From: Cribrihabitans marinus
GTDB taxonomy: Bacteria; Pseudomonadota; Alphaproteobacteria; Rhodobacterales; Rhodobacteraceae
NCBI RefSeq assembly: GCF_900109035.1
Contig: NZ_FNYD01000008.1
Location: forward strand, 62,001-126,000
Direction: 5' to 3'
DNA length: 64,000 bases
Below the pieces are notes generated by a model, which saw only the letters and a list, made by a program, of their open reading frames with translations, searched no databases and was not told the origin of the DNA. The translations under genes were made by a program, and so were the position numbers. Shown here one piece after another: positions 42,486 through 50,739 of this stretch (its first letter is position 1; the number at the start of each line of letters is the position of its first letter).

Positions 42486-43143
42486 GGACCTGTCGGAAAT
42501 CGCCGCGCGGCTTCGCGATGCGCTGGGCATTTGGCACATCGTCTATCACTGGGTGGACAGCGACGGAGAGCAGTTCGGCTGCGCCACCTATTCCGACGCC
42601 TGGGTCGCGCGATACAACGCGCGCAACTACCACCGGATCGACCCGGTCATCCTGGGCTGTTTCCAACGGTTCCACCCGGTCGACTGGAAGCGGATGGACT
42701 GGTCCGCCAGGGCCGCCCGGCATTTCCTGGACGATGCGCTGGCACACGGGGTGGGCGATCAGGGCTACTCCATTCCCATTCGCGGACCGAACGGGCAATT
42801 CGCCCTGTTCACCGCCAATCACAGCTGCGACGACGACGACTGGGCCGCGTTCATCGCGCAGCATGGTCGCGACCTGATCCTGATCGCGCATTATTTCAAT
42901 CGCAAGGCGCTGGAGATCGGGGCCAAGCGGCAGCCCGAGCAGTCTCGCTCGCTGTCTCCGCGCGAAGTGGACGCGATGACCCTGCTGGCACTGGGCTACA
43001 ACCGGGCGCAGGTCGCGCATTCGCTGGCGATCTCGGAACACACGCTGCGGGTCTATATCGAGAGTGCGCGGTACAAGCTGGGCGCACTGAACACGACGCA
43101 CGCAATCGCGCGGGCGATGAGCCGCGGCCTGATCGTCGTGTAA
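42424..43143 (+). CDS. luxR: LuxR-family autoinducer-dependent transcriptional regulator
   Basis: This 239-residue protein has an autoinducer-binding domain (residues 20-160) with the conserved W60, Y64, D73-P74, W88/W93 and G114, and a C-terminal LuxR helix-turn-helix (LSPREVDAMTLLALGYNRAQ, residues 177-196; SEHTLRVYIESARYKLG, 204-220). It binds an acyl-homoserine lactone made by the LuxI encoded 83 bp downstream. The ribosome site is weak, which fits coupling to the overlapping small gene. The ligand cannot be deduced. Confidence 0.93.
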   Translation: MARLVDLDRILEDLDATTGLEDLSEIAARLRDALGIWHIVYHWVDSDGEQFGCATYSDAWVARYNARNYHRIDPVILGCFQRFHPVDWKRMDWSARAARHFLDDALAHGVGDQGYSIPIRGPNGQFALFTANHSCDDDDWAAFIAQHGRDLILIAHYFNRKALEIGAKRQPEQSRSLSPREVDAMTLLALGYNRAQVAHSLAISEHTLRVYIESARYKLGALNTTHAIARAMSRGLIVV

Positions 43144-43165
43144 CGCGGCGGTCGTTGTCCTGACG

Positions 43166-43176
43166 GGTTGTTAACC
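43166..43176 (+). promoter_or_regulatory. GGTTGTTAACC dyad upstream of luxI
   Basis: The 11-bp dyad GGTTGTTAACC lies 50 bp before the luxI ATG, and resembles GGTTGAGTTAACC at 42226. It includes TTAAC, a CtrA half-site. It could be the binding site of the LuxR protein or of CtrA; no classical lux box was recognised. Confidence 0.4.
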
Positions 43177-43225
43177 TTTCTTCCGTACCCCTTTCGTTCT
43201 CAACCGGACGACAAGGGGACTCATC

Positions 43226-43864
43226 ATGCTTCGCTACCTTTACGCCGACGAACTGAGCGCGCACCCCGTTCTGGCGGACGAGATGTTCCGGTGCCGGGCC
43301 GACCAGTTCCGGACGCGGCTGGGCTGGGACGTCTCCGTCGACGCGCAGGGCCACGAACGGGATCAGTATGATGCGCACGACCCGCTCTATGTCATCTGGC
43401 AGCAGCCCGACGGGGGCCACGGTGGCTCGATGCGCTTCCTGCCGACGACCGGGCCGGTCATGGTCAACGAGGTCTTTGGTCATCTGACGGGCAGGGGGCC
43501 GATCCATTCGCCGCTGATCTGGGAGTGCACGCGCTTCTGTCTCGACCGCGCGGCGGACTCCCGGGTTGCCTCGGCGCTGATGCTGGGCGGCAGCGAGATC
43601 ATGCGCGGCTTCGGCATCCGTCACGTGGCCGGCGTGTTCGATGCCCGGATGCAGCGGATCTACAAGGCGATCGGTTGGGCGCCCGAAATTGTCGGCTCCG
43701 AGGGCGGGGGCCGGGAGGAGATCTCGGTGGGTCTTTGGGAATACTCCCAACGGGCGCATGAACGGCTGTGCCGCCGTGCGCGCGTCTCGCCCGAACTGTC
43801 GCGCCTGTGGTTCGCGCGCGCCTTCGGTCATCGCCCCACGATCCCGGCCGCACGAACGGCCTGA
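43226..43864 (+). CDS. luxI: Acyl-homoserine-lactone synthase LuxI
   Basis: LuxI (212 residues) makes acyl-homoserine lactones from SAM and acyl-ACP. Essentially all invariant residues are present: R24, F28, W34, E44, D46, D49, R70 (GSMRFLPTTGP), E100 and R103 (WECTRF). The G-x-S region and the C-terminal acyl-chain pocket are diverged, so chain length is unknown. It lies directly downstream of luxR in the same direction, and the spacing contains a GGTTGTTAACC dyad. The ATG follows AAGGGGAC. Confidence 0.95.
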   Translation: MLRYLYADELSAHPVLADEMFRCRADQFRTRLGWDVSVDAQGHERDQYDAHDPLYVIWQQPDGGHGGSMRFLPTTGPVMVNEVFGHLTGRGPIHSPLIWECTRFCLDRAADSRVASALMLGGSEIMRGFGIRHVAGVFDARMQRIYKAIGWAPEIVGSEGGGREEISVGLWEYSQRAHERLCRRARVSPELSRLWFARAFGHRPTIPAARTA

Positions 43865-43925
43865 GCGGCGCGAAAAGCGCCGCGCCCGGCTGGCGGCTGC
43901 CCGCCGGGCGCGCTAGGGTCGCGCC

Positions 43926-45461
43926 ATGACGAAACTGCCCGCCATCACCTATTCCACGGATCAGGCCGCCGCGCATGATTCCATCGTCGACTGGTTGAAA
44001 TCGGCGGGCGTCAATCTGGACGACGAGGCTCTTCTGACCGCGCCGAAAAGCGACTCTACCAGCGTCATGGCAGTGATCGGCAAGGCGGGATCGGGCAAGA
44101 CGCTTCTGTTGTCCGAGCTTTACAAGGCGCTCTCGGCGGCCGGCGTTCACATTGTCTCGGGCGACTACGAGAGCCGCCGCTCGCGCGACCGCCGCACGCT
44201 GGCGGTGCTGGCGCCGACCAACAAGGCGGCCAGCGTCCTGCGCCTCGCCGGGGTGCCGGCCACGACCATCCACCGCATCCTCTACACGCCGGTCTACGAT
44301 CCGGAATACGAGCGGATCGCCGAGTGGCTGGCGGGCAGTGGAGAGCGTCCCGAGATCGAAGGGCTGACCGAAGAGGCGCTGGACCGCGCGGCGGCCTTCT
44401 ATGGCCGCAACAACTCCATCCCCGGTGCATTGGCGGCCGCCGGTCTGCGCGGATCGGATTTCATAACCGGCTGGAAACGCCGCGAAGAGCCGCTGGATAT
44501 CGGCTTCGTCGACGAGGCCTCGATGCTGGACGACAAGCAGTTCGATGACCTCAAGGAGATCTTTCCGACCCTCCTGCTGTTCGGCGATCCGGCGCAGCTG
44601 GCGCCGGTGAACCAGTCCGGCTCGATGGTGTTCGATGCGCTGCCCGAACCGCGAAAGCTGACGCTCAGCCGGATCCACCGGCAGGACGCGGACAACCCGA
44701 TCCTGGATCTCGCGCATGCGCTGGCCGACCCGCAGCTGGATTTCCACGATTTCGAGCGGATGGTCGAGGACAAGGCCAGCCAGGACGACCGCGTCGTCTG
44801 GGGCGGGCGGGTCGAGGTCGACCTGATGGCGCGCAGCCCGGTCCTGGTCTGGCGCAACGCCACGCGCATCCGGCTGATCAACGCCTTCCGCGCGGTGCAT
44901 GGCGCGCCCGAGACCGCGCTGCTGGAAGGCGAGCCACTGATCTGCGACGGGATCGAACTGCCGCTCAAGCACCGCAAGAAGCGGCTAGATCTCGAGGCGC
45001 GCGGACTGATCAAGGGCGCGCAGGTGATCTATCTGGGGCCGGGGCGCAAGCCGGGATTTTCCCGGCTGCACGTGATGGGCGCCGAGGATCCCCAGGTCAG
45101 CGCCGCCTCGATCGTCAAGATCGAGAAACCGGACGAGGAAGAGCCGTTCATCCCCTTCGCCGCCCGCATGGGCGCGACATTTCTGCACGGGGCCGCCGTG
45201 ACCATCCACAAGGCGCAGGGCTCGCAATGGGAAACCGTGCAGGTCTTTGCACCGGACATCTACACCGCCGCCCGCATGGGCCGGGTGGAGGCGGGCCAGC
45301 CCTTGTGGAAACGGCTGGCCTATGTGGCGATCACCCGGGCGCAGCAGCGGCTGATCTGGGTCGTGCGAAACCGCCTGTCGAAACCCACCTACGCGCTGCG
45401 CACCGACGATCTGCGGCAGGTGGCGCCGGCCGAACTGCGTCTGGAAGGGGAAGAGGCATGA
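43926..45461 (+). CDS. RecD-like ATP-dependent helicase
   Basis: This 511-residue SF1 helicase has Walker A GKAGSGKTLL (52-61), APTNKAASVLR (motif Ia), Walker B VDEASML, LFGDPAQLAPV (motif III), and a C-terminal UvrD_C_2 part with HKAQGSQW and YVAITRAQQRLIW. It resembles RecD/TraA-like exonuclease V helicases without a nuclease partner nearby. A role in DNA repair is expected. It follows luxI by 62 bp and overlaps the SDR gene by 4 bp (ATGA), so these two are co-transcribed. Confidence 0.92.
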   Translation: MTKLPAITYSTDQAAAHDSIVDWLKSAGVNLDDEALLTAPKSDSTSVMAVIGKAGSGKTLLLSELYKALSAAGVHIVSGDYESRRSRDRRTLAVLAPTNKAASVLRLAGVPATTIHRILYTPVYDPEYERIAEWLAGSGERPEIEGLTEEALDRAAAFYGRNNSIPGALAAAGLRGSDFITGWKRREEPLDIGFVDEASMLDDKQFDDLKEIFPTLLLFGDPAQLAPVNQSGSMVFDALPEPRKLTLSRIHRQDADNPILDLAHALADPQLDFHDFERMVEDKASQDDRVVWGGRVEVDLMARSPVLVWRNATRIRLINAFRAVHGAPETALLEGEPLICDGIELPLKHRKKRLDLEARGLIKGAQVIYLGPGRKPGFSRLHVMGAEDPQVSAASIVKIEKPDEEEPFIPFAARMGATFLHGAAVTIHKAQGSQWETVQVFAPDIYTAARMGRVEAGQPLWKRLAYVAITRAQQRLIWVVRNRLSKPTYALRTDDLRQVAPAELRLEGEEA

Positions 45462-46186
45462 AATCCGTCATCGTGACCGGGGCCAGTTCCGGCATCGGCC
45501 GGGTCACGGCCGAGCTGTTCCTCGCCTGCGGCTGGCGTGTCGGTCTGTTGGCGCGGCGGGAACAGGCCCTGCGCGAGGTGGCCGGGGATCACCCGGCCGC
45601 GCATCTCCTGCCGGCCGATGTCACCGACGAAGCCGGAGTCGAACGGGCCTTCGCGCAGTTCCTGAAGGCGGCCGGCCGCATCGACGTGTTGTTCAACAAC
45701 GCCGGCATCTTCGCGCAGGCCGGGCTGATCGACGAGATCCCGCTGGAGGCATGGCAGCGCAGCATCGACGTGAATCTGACCGGCATGTTCCTGTGCGCCC
45801 GCGCCGCTTTTTCCGCGATGCGCAGGCAACATCCGCAGGGGGGGCGGATCATCAACAATGGGTCGATCGCGGCGCATGTGCCGCGCCCCAGGTCGGTTCA
45901 CTACAGCGCCACGAAACACGCGATCACCGGCCTGACCCGCAGCCTGTCGCTGGATGGCCGCGACTTCGGCATCGCCTGCGGCCAGATCGACATCGGCAAT
46001 GCCCGCACCGAGATGGTCTCGGGCCTGGTCGAGGCGCAACAGGCCGAGGGGCGCATGCCCGATCCGACGATGGCGGTGGAGGATGCCGCGCGCTCGGTGC
46101 TGCACATGGCCGAGTTGCCGCCCGAGGCGAATGTCCAGTTCATGACGGTGATGGCGACCACGATGCCCTATATCGGCCGCGGCTGA
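45458..46186 (+). CDS. Short-chain dehydrogenase/reductase
   Basis: This 242-residue SDR has the nucleotide motif TGASSGIG (7-14), NNAG, and the catalytic Y149-x3-K153 (HYSATKHA) with the serine in NNGSIAA. It belongs to the classical SDR family. The C-terminus, FMTVMATTMPYIGRG, is typical of a subgroup annotated as short-chain oxidoreductases in Rhodobacterales. The substrate is unknown. It is translationally coupled to the helicase gene and convergent with the TIGR02186 gene. Confidence 0.92.
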   Translation: MKSVIVTGASSGIGRVTAELFLACGWRVGLLARREQALREVAGDHPAAHLLPADVTDEAGVERAFAQFLKAAGRIDVLFNNAGIFAQAGLIDEIPLEAWQRSIDVNLTGMFLCARAAFSAMRRQHPQGGRIINNGSIAAHVPRPRSVHYSATKHAITGLTRSLSLDGRDFGIACGQIDIGNARTEMVSGLVEAQQAEGRMPDPTMAVEDAARSVLHMAELPPEANVQFMTVMATTMPYIGRG

Positions 46187-46196
46187 CGCGGGCCCC

Positions 46197-46961
46197 TCAG
46201 GTGTTGCGCAGGATCCGGAAGGCGGCCGAGGCGCCCCAGCCCGCCGCAATCGCGATGGCCAGCGACATCAGGCCATAGACGATGGGCTGTTCGCGCGAGA
46301 GCGTGTAGAGAAACCGTTCCAGCCCGACCTTCTGCACGTCGATCGTGGTCTGGAAGCTGGAGATCACCTGGCCGCCGCGCGTGAGAAAAATGCGCGTGGC
46401 ATAGGCGCCTTCGGTCAGGTCCGCGGGCATGTCGATCGAAGTGCGGAACAGGGTCTGTTCGTCCACCGCCACCGTGTTTTCCCGGATCGAGTAGAGACCG
46501 GCGCGTTCCCGGATGCGGATCACCGCCTCGGAGAAACTTTGCGCGCCCTGGATGTTCATGTCTGCGCCGACCGATCGGATCGCACGGCGGATCGACACCT
46601 TGTGGCGCAGATCCTCGGTGTTGGTGATGACATCGCTGAAGGGGCCGCTGGTGGCCACGGCATAGAAGCTGGGCGCGCGGTCGACCAATACGCTGTCTAT
46701 GTTCACCCAGATGCCGAAACGCCTTTCCTTGCGCCGCACGACAACGGGTTCGGACGGGCCCGAAACGGTCACGATCACCTGCAGGGGCTCGCCCCCGGGG
46801 ATTGGCGACTCGCGCTTGATCGCGCCAAAGACAAGGATATCCGAGCCGTCGAAATTCGATGTGATCGCCACCCGGTCCTGGCTGAGGCCCAGGACCACGT
46901 TCTCGTCCGCCGCCTGCGCGGGCAGGGCGATCAGCAGCAGGAGCGACAGCAGGCGCAGCAT
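46197..46961 (-). CDS. TIGR02186-family membrane-anchored protein
   Basis: This 254-residue protein has a signal peptide (LLSLLLLIALPAQA), a periplasmic beta-rich domain (VVLGLSQDRVAITSNFDGSD onwards) and one C-terminal membrane helix (PIVYGLMSLAIAIAAGWGAS). It matches the alphaproteobacterial TIGR02186 family, which almost always follows a TauE/SafE gene, as it does here. The family is a likely accessory of the exporter. Its ATG lies three bases inside the gap after the TauE stop, with GGGGGC upstream; a TTG overlapping the stop is an alternative start. Confidence 0.9.
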   Translation of the reverse strand: MLRLLSLLLLIALPAQAADENVVLGLSQDRVAITSNFDGSDILVFGAIKRESPIPGGEPLQVIVTVSGPSEPVVVRRKERRFGIWVNIDSVLVDRAPSFYAVATSGPFSDVITNTEDLRHKVSIRRAIRSVGADMNIQGAQSFSEAVIRIRERAGLYSIRENTVAVDEQTLFRTSIDMPADLTEGAYATRIFLTRGGQVISSFQTTIDVQKVGLERFLYTLSREQPIVYGLMSLAIAIAAGWGASAAFRILRNT

Positions 46962-46963
46962 CG

Positions 46964-47887
46964 TCAATGCCCCCCGACCGCGCCGAGCGAGTAAAGCTCG
47001 GCCGGTTGCAGCAGCAGGTCGAGCGCCAGCTTGACGCAGACCACCAGCACCATCAGGGCCAGCAGGATGCGAAGCTGCTCTGCCTTGAGCCGTGTGCCGA
47101 TCTGGGTGCCGAACTGCGCCCCGACGACCCCGCCCACCAGCAGAAGCACCGCCAGCATGATGTCCACCGTGTAGTTCGTGGTGGCGTGCAGCATGGTGGT
47201 GAAGGCGGTGACGAAGATGATCTGGAACAGCGAGGTGCCCACGACCACCTTGGTCGGCATGCCCAGCAGGTAGATCATCGCCGGCACCATGATGAACCCG
47301 CCGCCGACGCCCATGATCGCCGACAGGATGCCGACGAAGATGCCCACGAGGATCGGCGGAATGACCGAGATATAGAGCCCCGAGGTGCGGAACCGCATCT
47401 TGAAGGGTAGGGCATGCACCCAGCCGCGCTGCCGGCGCTTGGCGGTGACCTTGCCGCCCTGCTTGCGCGCCTTGCGGATCGCGCCCAGGCTTTCGACGAA
47501 CATCAGACCGCCGACGACGCCCAGGAAGACGACATAGCAGAGCTTGACCAGCAGATCGACCTGGCCCAGGCTTTTGAGGTAATTGAATACCACCACACCC
47601 AGGGCCGCGCCCGTCAGGCCGCCGATCAGCAGCACGAACCCCATCTTCAGGTCCACGGTCTTGCGCCGGAAATGCGCGAGGACACCGGAAAACGAGGAGG
47701 CGACGATCTGGTTCGCTTCGGTGGCGACGGCGACCGCTGGCGGAATGCCGATGAAGAACAGCAGCGGCGTCATCAGGAACCCGCCGCCCACGCCGAACAT
47801 GCCCGACAGCACACCCACCAGCCCGCCCAGCCCCAGCAGAAGAAAGGCGTTCACGGACACTTCGGCGATGGGGAGGTATATCTGCAT
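46964..47887 (-). CDS. TauE/SafE-family sulfite exporter
   Basis: This 307-residue protein has eight predicted membrane segments with the two family repeats, GLGGLVGVLSGMFGVGGGFL and FVGILSAIMGVGGGFIMVPA. A cytoplasmic basic loop (KARKQGGKVTAKRRQRG) separates the halves. Members export sulfite or sulfonates, for example after taurine or sulfoacetate breakdown. The substrate is not shown here. The pair with TIGR02186 is a fixed unit in alphaproteobacteria. The gene reads toward that partner and away from the nucleoside ABC cluster. Confidence 0.92.
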   Translation of the reverse strand: MQIYLPIAEVSVNAFLLLGLGGLVGVLSGMFGVGGGFLMTPLLFFIGIPPAVAVATEANQIVASSFSGVLAHFRRKTVDLKMGFVLLIGGLTGAALGVVVFNYLKSLGQVDLLVKLCYVVFLGVVGGLMFVESLGAIRKARKQGGKVTAKRRQRGWVHALPFKMRFRTSGLYISVIPPILVGIFVGILSAIMGVGGGFIMVPAMIYLLGMPTKVVVGTSLFQIIFVTAFTTMLHATTNYTVDIMLAVLLLVGGVVGAQFGTQIGTRLKAEQLRILLALMVLVVCVKLALDLLLQPAELYSLGAVGGH

Positions 47888-47977
47888 GATCCCTGTTAGA
47901 CCACAGGGCGCCGCAAAATCAACTGCGTATGCTGCCCTGCAGAAACAGGACCGACCGAGGCGCCGGATCTGGCCCTA

Positions 47978-48943
47978 TCACCGCTCCTTGACATAGGGCG
48001 ACCCACCGGCGCGTGGCGGGATCGCCTTGCCCACGAACCCAGCCAGGATCACCACCGTCAGGATGTAGGGCAGCGCATCCATCGCCTGCACCGGAATCAC
48101 GATGCCGCCCAGGTCGATATTCTGGAACCGCAACGCCACCGCCTGCAGCAGACCGAAGAGCAGGCAGGCCCCCATCGCCTGCCAGGGCCGCCACTTGGCA
48201 AAGATCAGCGCGGCCAGCGCGATGAACCCGCGCCCGGCGGTCATCTCCTTGACGAAGCCCGCCTGCAGGGCAGTCGCCAGATAGGCCCCGGCGATCCCGC
48301 ACAGCACGCCACAGATCGCCACCGCGGCAAAGCGCAGACCGACCACCGACACGCCGGCGGTGTCCACGGCGGCCGGGTTCTCGCCCACCGCCCGCAGGCG
48401 CAGGCCGAACCGGGTGCGGAACAGCACGAACCAGGTCGCCGGAACCGCCAGAAACGCGACATAGACCAGGATGGAATGGCCCGAGAGAAGCTCGGAATAG
48501 ATCGGCCCGAAGATCGGGACGTCGCGCACCGCGTCCGCGAAGGGAAAGGTGATCGGCGTGAACCGCGCCCCGCCCATGAGCGACGGCGTTCGGCCGCCCT
48601 GCTGGAACCAGTCCTGCGCGATCAGCACGGTCATGCCGGAGGCGAGGAAATTGATCGCCACGCCCGAAATCAGCTGGTTACCCCGAAAGGTGATCGAGGC
48701 CAGGCCGTGCAGCCCGGACAGGACCATCGACGCGACGATCCCCGCCAGCAGGCCCAGCCAGACCGATCCGGTCATCGCGGCCGCCGCGGCCGAGAAGAAG
48801 GCGGCCATGAGCATCTTTCCCTCGAGCCCGATGTCGAAGATCCCCGACCGCTCGGAATAGAGCCCGGCCAGGCAGGCCAGCAACAGCGGGGTGGCAAGGC
48901 GGATGGTGCTGTCGAGCACCTGGATGATGGTCAGGAATTCCAT
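47978..48943 (-). CDS. Nucleoside-type ABC transporter permease (second)
   Basis: This 321-residue permease has about eight to ten membrane segments and the sequence EGKMLMAAFFSAAAAAMTGS, which is typical of the nucleoside/simple-sugar (BMP-type) importers. The partner permease, ATPase and binding protein are encoded upstream in the same direction. The family includes purine-nucleoside and guanosine importers, which fits deoD at 36 kb. The gene is separated from the LysE gene by 3 bp. It is the last gene of the cluster. Confidence 0.92.
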   Translation of the reverse strand: MEFLTIIQVLDSTIRLATPLLLACLAGLYSERSGIFDIGLEGKMLMAAFFSAAAAAMTGSVWLGLLAGIVASMVLSGLHGLASITFRGNQLISGVAINFLASGMTVLIAQDWFQQGGRTPSLMGGARFTPITFPFADAVRDVPIFGPIYSELLSGHSILVYVAFLAVPATWFVLFRTRFGLRLRAVGENPAAVDTAGVSVVGLRFAAVAICGVLCGIAGAYLATALQAGFVKEMTAGRGFIALAALIFAKWRPWQAMGACLLFGLLQAVALRFQNIDLGGIVIPVQAMDALPYILTVVILAGFVGKAIPPRAGGSPYVKER

Positions 48944-48946
48944 GTC

Positions 48947-49573
48947 TCAGCTCCGATCCGTTGCCAGTCGCAGGGCGAAAGCGGCGAAGACCAGCCCCAG
49001 CGTTCCGTCGATCCAGCGGCGCACCCGCACATAGCGCCGCCGCAGCGCGCCGCCCGACAGCAGGAGCGCCCAGCCGCCGTGACCCGCGAAGGAGATCGCG
49101 AAACAGATCGCCACGAAGGCGAAGATCAGCCAGGGGCCGGCGCCCGCGGTTGCCCCCAGGGCCGCGATGGCCAGCCAGAACATGATCGCCTTGGGGTTGG
49201 TCAGTTGCATCAAGGCCCCCATCACAAACAGCCGGGTGGCACCCAGCGCGGGCGCTTGCGCCGGGTTCAGGGCTGCAGGCGGCGAGAACGCGGTGCGGAA
49301 CGACCGCAGCGCGAGCCAGGCCAGGTAGGCCGCGCCGGCCAGCTTCACGGCGGACAGCGCCCAGGCGGTCTGCTGGATCAGGACGCCGACGCCCAGCATC
49401 GTCAGGACGTTCAGGCAGGCGCTGCCCGATGCGATCCCAAGCGTCGCAATCAGTGCCGCGCGGCGGCCCTGCGCCATGCCCAGCCCCAGCAGGAAGGCCA
49501 CCGCCGGTCCCGGGCTGAGCGTGCCCACGAACAGGATCGCGAAGGCGGGCAGGAAGAGGGGCAGGTGATCCAT
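48947..49573 (-). CDS. LysE-family amino-acid exporter
   Basis: This 208-residue protein has six predicted membrane segments and the LysE/RhtB family start LPLFLPAFAILFVGTLSPGP, followed by GASLGMAQ-like GLGMAQGRRAALIATLGIASG. LysE proteins export amino acids or related compounds. It is unusual here because it sits between two permease genes of an ABC importer operon, 3 bp from one and 16 bp from the other. Its substrate may be a nucleoside-derived product or an amino acid; nothing in the sequence decides. Confidence 0.9.
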   Translation of the reverse strand: MDHLPLFLPAFAILFVGTLSPGPAVAFLLGLGMAQGRRAALIATLGIASGSACLNVLTMLGVGVLIQQTAWALSAVKLAGAAYLAWLALRSFRTAFSPPAALNPAQAPALGATRLFVMGALMQLTNPKAIMFWLAIAALGATAGAGPWLIFAFVAICFAISFAGHGGWALLLSGGALRRRYVRVRRWIDGTLGLVFAAFALRLATDRS

Positions 49574-49589
49574 GCGCGGGCCTTTCCGG

Positions 49590-50738
49590 TCACTCCGTCT
49601 TGGTGCTGTGCTCGGCGTCGGGCAGCGGGTTGGTTTCGCCGATATTGCGCCGCTTGTTGCCCATCGCCATGAAGATCCGCTCCAGCGGCATCCGCACCAT
49701 GTTGTCCAGCGCCCCGGTGAACAGGATCACCAGCGCCTGGATCACCACGATCAATTCGCGCGGGATGTTGGTCCACAGCGCCAACTCCGCGCCGCCCTGG
49801 TAGAGGAACCCGAACAGGATCGCCGCCAGGAAGACGCCGAACGGATGGCTGCGCCCCATCAGCGCCACGGCGATGCCGATGAACCCCGCGCCCTCGGTCG
49901 AGTTCAGCACCAGCCGCTCGGCCTCGCCCATCACGTTGTTGATCGCCATCAGACCGGCCAGCGCGCCCGAGATCAGCATCGCGATCATGGTGATGCGGAA
50001 GGGCGAGATGCCGGCATAGATCGCGCCGGTCTCGGAATGGCCATAGGCGCGGATCTCGTATCCCAGGCGGGTGCGCCACATCAGCGCCCAGACCACGACG
50101 CAGGCCAGAACCGCGATCACCAGCGACACGTTGGCCGGGGCGGCCTTGGAGAACGTGATGCCGATCGGCGCCAGCAGGTCGTGCAGCGTCGGCAGGTGGA
50201 CTGCCTCGGGGAAGCTGCGGGTCGCCGGATCCATCGATCCCTCGGGGCGCATCACGTTGACCAGCATGTAGTTCAGGAGCGCCGCGGCGATGAAGTTGAA
50301 CATGATCGTGGTGATCACGATATGGCTGCCGCGCCGGGCCTGCAGATAGGCCGGGACCGCCGCCCAGGCGGCGCCGAAGACCATCGCCGCAACGCTTGCG
50401 CCCAGGATCGCGATCGACCAGTGCGGCCAGGGGACGTAGAGGCAGGCCACCGCCACGCCCAGCCCGCCCAGCATCGCCTGGCCCTCGCCGCCGATGTTGA
50501 ACATGCGGGCGTGAAAGGCGATGGCCACGGCCAGGCCGGTGAAGATGAAATTCGTGGCATAGTAGAGCGTGTAGCCCCAGCCATAGGTCGATCCCAGAGC
50601 GCCCGAGACCATCATCTTGACCGCGGCAACCGGATCCTCGCCAATGCCGATGATGACCAGCGCCGACAGGATCGCCGCCAGGATCAGGCTGATCAGGGGG
50701 ATGAGGACCACATCGGCCCATTTGGGCATCCTGTCCAT
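49590..50738 (-). CDS. Nucleoside-type ABC transporter permease (first)
   Basis: This 382-residue permease has about nine membrane segments, starting with WADVVLIPLISLILAAILS, and the BMP-family loop FNIGGEGQAMLGGLGVAVAC. The C-terminal 35 residues (ERIFMAMGNKRRNIGETN) are cytoplasmic. It forms the membrane channel with the second permease. Its start is one base after the ATPase gene stop on the same strand, so co-translation is likely. The substrate range of this type includes purine nucleosides. Confidence 0.92.
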   Translation of the reverse strand: MDRMPKWADVVLIPLISLILAAILSALVIIGIGEDPVAAVKMMVSGALGSTYGWGYTLYYATNFIFTGLAVAIAFHARMFNIGGEGQAMLGGLGVAVACLYVPWPHWSIAILGASVAAMVFGAAWAAVPAYLQARRGSHIVITTIMFNFIAAALLNYMLVNVMRPEGSMDPATRSFPEAVHLPTLHDLLAPIGITFSKAAPANVSLVIAVLACVVVWALMWRTRLGYEIRAYGHSETGAIYAGISPFRITMIAMLISGALAGLMAINNVMGEAERLVLNSTEGAGFIGIAVALMGRSHPFGVFLAAILFGFLYQGGAELALWTNIPRELIVVIQALVILFTGALDNMVRMPLERIFMAMGNKRRNIGETNPLPDAEHSTKTE

Positions 50739-50739
50739 G

